NCBI GenBank assembly: GCA_965248915.1
Contig: OZ252216.1
Coordinates: forward strand, 992,001-1,056,000
Direction of reading: 5' to 3'
DNA: 64,000 nt
Origin: CBDFLA01 sp965248915
Lineage (GTDB): Bacteria; Pseudomonadota; Alphaproteobacteria; M2410
Shown in pieces: positions 61,668 through 64,000 of this stretch. The first letter of the stretch is position 1; each line of letters opens with the position of its first letter. The position numbers were made by a program, and so were the translations under genes. The notes beneath the pieces were generated by a model. The model saw only the letters and a list, made by a program, of their open reading frames with translations, was not told the origin of the DNA and did not search any database.

Positions 61668-62309
61668 ATGCCGCAAACGCAAAAGAAGATCGAACTCATT
61701 ATGGCGTTGCGGCGGCAGGGCATTACCGATGCTCGTGTGCTATCTGCCATAGAGAGCGTTCCCAGAGAGAAATTCGTATCACCCGGATTTGAGGAACGGG
61801 CCTATGAAAACAACGCGCTGCCCATTGAATGTGGCCAGACGATTTCCCAGCCCTTTGTTGTGGCGTATATGACCGAGCAGTTGGACGTCCAGCCCCGTGA
61901 CCGAGTCCTAGAGGTGGGAACCGGGTCAGGATATCAGGCGGCGGTTTTGGCCCGTCTATGCCGTCGGGTCTACACAATAGAGCGGCATACCGATCTTTAT
62001 CGGCAAGCGGAAAAGCGACTTGCGGCCCTCGACATTTCAAATGTGACGACCTTTTTGGCTGATGGATCAGAGGGTTGGAAGGAACAAGCGCCCTTTGATC
62101 GGATTATAGTGACAGCCGGAACCCCGAATATCCCACAGGCCCTGGTCGATCACTTGGTTGTCGGCGGTATTATGGTCGCGCCGATAGGCGAATCGAGTGA
62201 AAATCAACGTCTGGTGCGATTGGTGAAATTGGAGGAAAGCCTCCAAATGGAGGATCTCCTGCCAGTCCGATTTGTACCCCTTGTGAAAGGGGTGGCGCGC
62301 GGCGAGTAA
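61668..62309 (+). CDS. pcm: Protein-L-isoaspartate O-methyltransferase
   Basis: A 213-residue Pcm repair enzyme with the full motif set: VPREKFVSPGFEERAYENNALPIECGQTISQPFVVAYMTEQL, SAM site VLEVGTGSGYQAAVLARL, YTIERHTDLYRQA and FDRIIVTAGTPNIPQALVDHL. The start at 61668 is 2 nt after the surE stop; a longer frame inside surE is a shadow. It repairs isoaspartyl damage. Confidence 0.95.
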   Translation: MPQTQKKIELIMALRRQGITDARVLSAIESVPREKFVSPGFEERAYENNALPIECGQTISQPFVVAYMTEQLDVQPRDRVLEVGTGSGYQAAVLARLCRRVYTIERHTDLYRQAEKRLAALDISNVTTFLADGSEGWKEQAPFDRIIVTAGTPNIPQALVDHLVVGGIMVAPIGESSENQRLVRLVKLEESLQMEDLLPVRFVPLVKGVARGE

Positions 62310-62328
62310 AATGGGGAGTGAAGTCAGC

Positions 62329-63255
62329 ATGACGAAGAAGCTGACATTGGCAGCAAGAGGTTTTCCTATTCTTCTGGGAATTGCCTTGACCAGTTGCGGT
62401 GGTGATGCCGGATACAATCCGCATGACCCAACCACTTCCTATTGGCACATCACCACCAACGGCGCCATGCCGAAGCGTAAACCCGGACCAAGTCTGATTG
62501 TGGTCGAGCGCGGCGATACGCTCTACTCAATAGCCCGACATCATGACATCGACGTCCAAAGTCTGATTGAAGCCAACGACCTCGTAGAGCCATTTGCTCT
62601 ATCGCCCGGGCAATCGCTACGACTTCCAAGTGTGAGATTGCATGCTGTTCAAAAAGGCGAGACTATATACTCAATCTCAAAAGCGAAGGGAGTGGATACA
62701 CTCTCTCTTGCATTGATGAACGATATTCAACCGCCTTATACGATTGTAATTGGGCAGAAATTGCGACTGCCTGGATCCGACGATGTAACGTATACGGATG
62801 ATGTATGGCAAGAAGACGAGATCGATTGGGTGGATCAAGATGTCGGTGCGACGGTGGTTTCGCGATCGACCAGTGGTGGCAGGTTCATGTGGCCTGTAAA
62901 CGGTCAGATTATCTCAACATATGGACCCAAAAAAGGCGGGCTTCACAATGACGGGATGAACATTGCAGCCAAGGCGGGTTCGCCTGTCTTTGCGTCCGAC
63001 GACGGCGTTGTATCCTATGTTGGCAACGAATTGCGTGGATACGGGAATCTAGTTCTTATCCGCCATACTGATGACTGGATTTCCGCTTACTCCCACAATG
63101 GGGTCATTCGCGTCACCAAGGGTGAACAAGTTAGGCGAGGGCAACACATTGCGGATACGGGGCAAACCGGGAATGTAGACCGTCCTCAACTGCATTTCGA
63201 GCTGCGCAAAAAGTCGAGAACCGTAGACCCGGCGCGTTATTTGCCGTCTCAATAG
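62329..63255 (+). CDS. LysM / degenerate M23 lipoprotein, probable amidase activator
   Basis: A 308-residue lipoprotein (lipobox LTSC) with two LysM domains (IVVERGDTLYSIARHHD and VQKGETIYSISKAKG) and a C-terminal LytM/M23 domain. The zinc ligands are altered: HNDGMN where HxGxD is usual, and QLHFE where HLHFE is usual. That is the pattern of NlpD/EnvC-like activators of division amidases rather than active endopeptidases. ATG 62329 is preferred to 62311, but both are possible. Confidence 0.88.
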   Translation: MTKKLTLAARGFPILLGIALTSCGGDAGYNPHDPTTSYWHITTNGAMPKRKPGPSLIVVERGDTLYSIARHHDIDVQSLIEANDLVEPFALSPGQSLRLPSVRLHAVQKGETIYSISKAKGVDTLSLALMNDIQPPYTIVIGQKLRLPGSDDVTYTDDVWQEDEIDWVDQDVGATVVSRSTSGGRFMWPVNGQIISTYGPKKGGLHNDGMNIAAKAGSPVFASDDGVVSYVGNELRGYGNLVLIRHTDDWISAYSHNGVIRVTKGEQVRRGQHIADTGQTGNVDRPQLHFELRKKSRTVDPARYLPSQ

Positions 63256-63264
63256 AATTGCGTC

Positions 63265-64000
63265 TCAGACTTTCGATAACACTTGCGGAAGGTACTTTCG
63301 TCCGATCTTCTTTTCCACACCGTTTGACAACAAAATGCGGTAGTCGCCACCTTGGTAACGAACAAGTTCGGCCACATGTTTCATGTTGACGATAGTGGAT
63401 CGATGAATGCGCAAGAAATCATTCGACTCCAGCTGTCTCTCCATGGTCTTCATCGTGCTGCGGATGAGATATGTGTTGTTTCGTGCAACAATGTTCACAT
63501 AGTCTCTGTCCGCGTGAACGACAATGATCTCATCAATCGACAGCTTGATGCGACGACCCCGATCACGTACAAAAATAGAACGTGTTTCCTCAGCCTTCAA
63601 GAGCCTGACGGTTTCACTAATGACCTGACTGGTGGAGATTTGGCGTTGCTCTTTGATAGCGCCGAAAGTTGCCGTCAGTTCAAACGCACGACGTAGTTGG
63701 TCCGAACGAACGTTCTCTTCACGCAATCTACTTAGAACGAGATTCAATCGTTCATCATCAATTGGCTTCAAAATATAGTCAAAAGCGTGTGCCTCAAATG
63801 CCTTCACAGCGTATTTGTCGTAAGCCGTGACGAATATGATGTGAGGGGTGGGTGAGAGTTCGAGGTCTGACAAAACTGAAAATCCATCAAGATTTGGCAT
63901 CTCGATGTCGAGGAAGACAACATCGGGTTTTAGTTTTGTAATGGCGGATATCGCCTCGATCCCATTGGTATAGCGACCAATAATCCTTATGTCGGAATGC
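63265..64000 (-). CDS. LytTR-family response regulator, N-terminus cut by window edge
   Basis: The frame is open to the last base of the window, so the start is beyond it. The receiver domain shows the phosphorylation site VVFLDIEMPNLDG (around 63890-63930), the conserved Thr in IIFVTAYDKYAVKAF and the Lys in DYILKPID. The second domain is LytTR: IIVVHADRDYVNIVARNNTYLIRSTMK and FLRIHRSTIVNMKHVAEL. A partner histidine kinase is probably in the next stretch upstream. It converges on the LysM lipoprotein with 9 bp between. Confidence 0.92.
   Translation of the reverse strand, partial: HSDIRIIGRYTNGIEAISAITKLKPDVVFLDIEMPNLDGFSVLSDLELSPTPHIIFVTAYDKYAVKAFEAHAFDYILKPIDDERLNLVLSRLREENVRSDQLRRAFELTATFGAIKEQRQISTSQVISETVRLLKAEETRSIFVRDRGRRIKLSIDEIIVVHADRDYVNIVARNNTYLIRSTMKTMERQLESNDFLRIHRSTIVNMKHVAELVRYQGGDYRILLSNGVEKKIGRKYLPQVLSKV

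Overview
The window is a 64 kb piece of an alphaproteobacterial chromosome of moderate G+C content. Several things point there: the pcm-like/tolC/popZ/valS order, the xthA-erpA-dgt-SPOR-nagZ-scpAB-tatABC-serS-surE-pcm-LysM/M23 order, an NDUFS4-type complex I accessory subunit, an Aap-type general amino-acid transporter, CtrA-like TTAA-N7-TTAA sites and a glpX-recJ junction. The genus cannot be fixed from sequence alone. Five tRNA genes are present (Glu-TTC, Pro-TGG, Arg-TCT, Asn-GTT, Cys-GCA). I see no rRNA, CRISPR array, transposase or prophage.

Layout. 1-2262: end of glpX, recJ, tRNA-Glu. 2372-7594 (minus): a molybdenum-hydroxylase maturation cluster (CoxG-like, split XdhC, a MoeA/MobA-like fusion). 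It runs by 4-nt overlap into a short-chain-dehydrogenase-fold protein that carries both signature motifs of halohydrin dehalogenases, and then into an SNase-like secreted protein and a DoxX protein. 7931-13000: a double cold-shock protein, a split spermidine-synthase-like pair with an SMP-30-like lactonase, and a DUF2891 protein next to a secreted protein made of 58-residue repeats. 13186-22611: a thioesterase, the complex I accessory subunit, a deazaflavin-type nitroreductase, a long M16 peptidase, and a MarR regulator divergent from an RND efflux pair. 22626-26634 (minus): metC-modA-modB-modC translationally coupled, then a small biotinyl-domain protein. 26826-34361: the aapJQMP transporter, an LLM flavin oxidoreductase, and a von Willebrand A protein with five 87-residue repeats. 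34371-38865 (minus): cfa, a Nudix hydrolase, cysK, sseA and a GNAT. 39118-42093: an XRE regulator, small secreted orphans and two tRNAs. 42299-48312: pcm-like, tolC, popZ, valS. 48462-51459: an accessory patch with a decayed sterol desaturase and a three-gene DUF6338 / basic peptide / SIR2 cassette. 51460-63255: the conserved xthA-to-M23 block, in which argS is absent from its usual place. 63265-64000: a LytTR response regulator that runs off the end.

The genes fit a theme of molybdenum enzymes: molybdate import (modABC) and cofactor insertion (CoxG, XdhC, MobA-like) are both here, though no hydroxylase subunits are in the window. Sulfur amino-acid metabolism (metC, cysK, sseA) recurs. The two most interesting items are the candidate halohydrin dehalogenase at 3589-4329 and the SIR2 cassette at 49569-51459, which has the make-up of a possible undescribed defence module.
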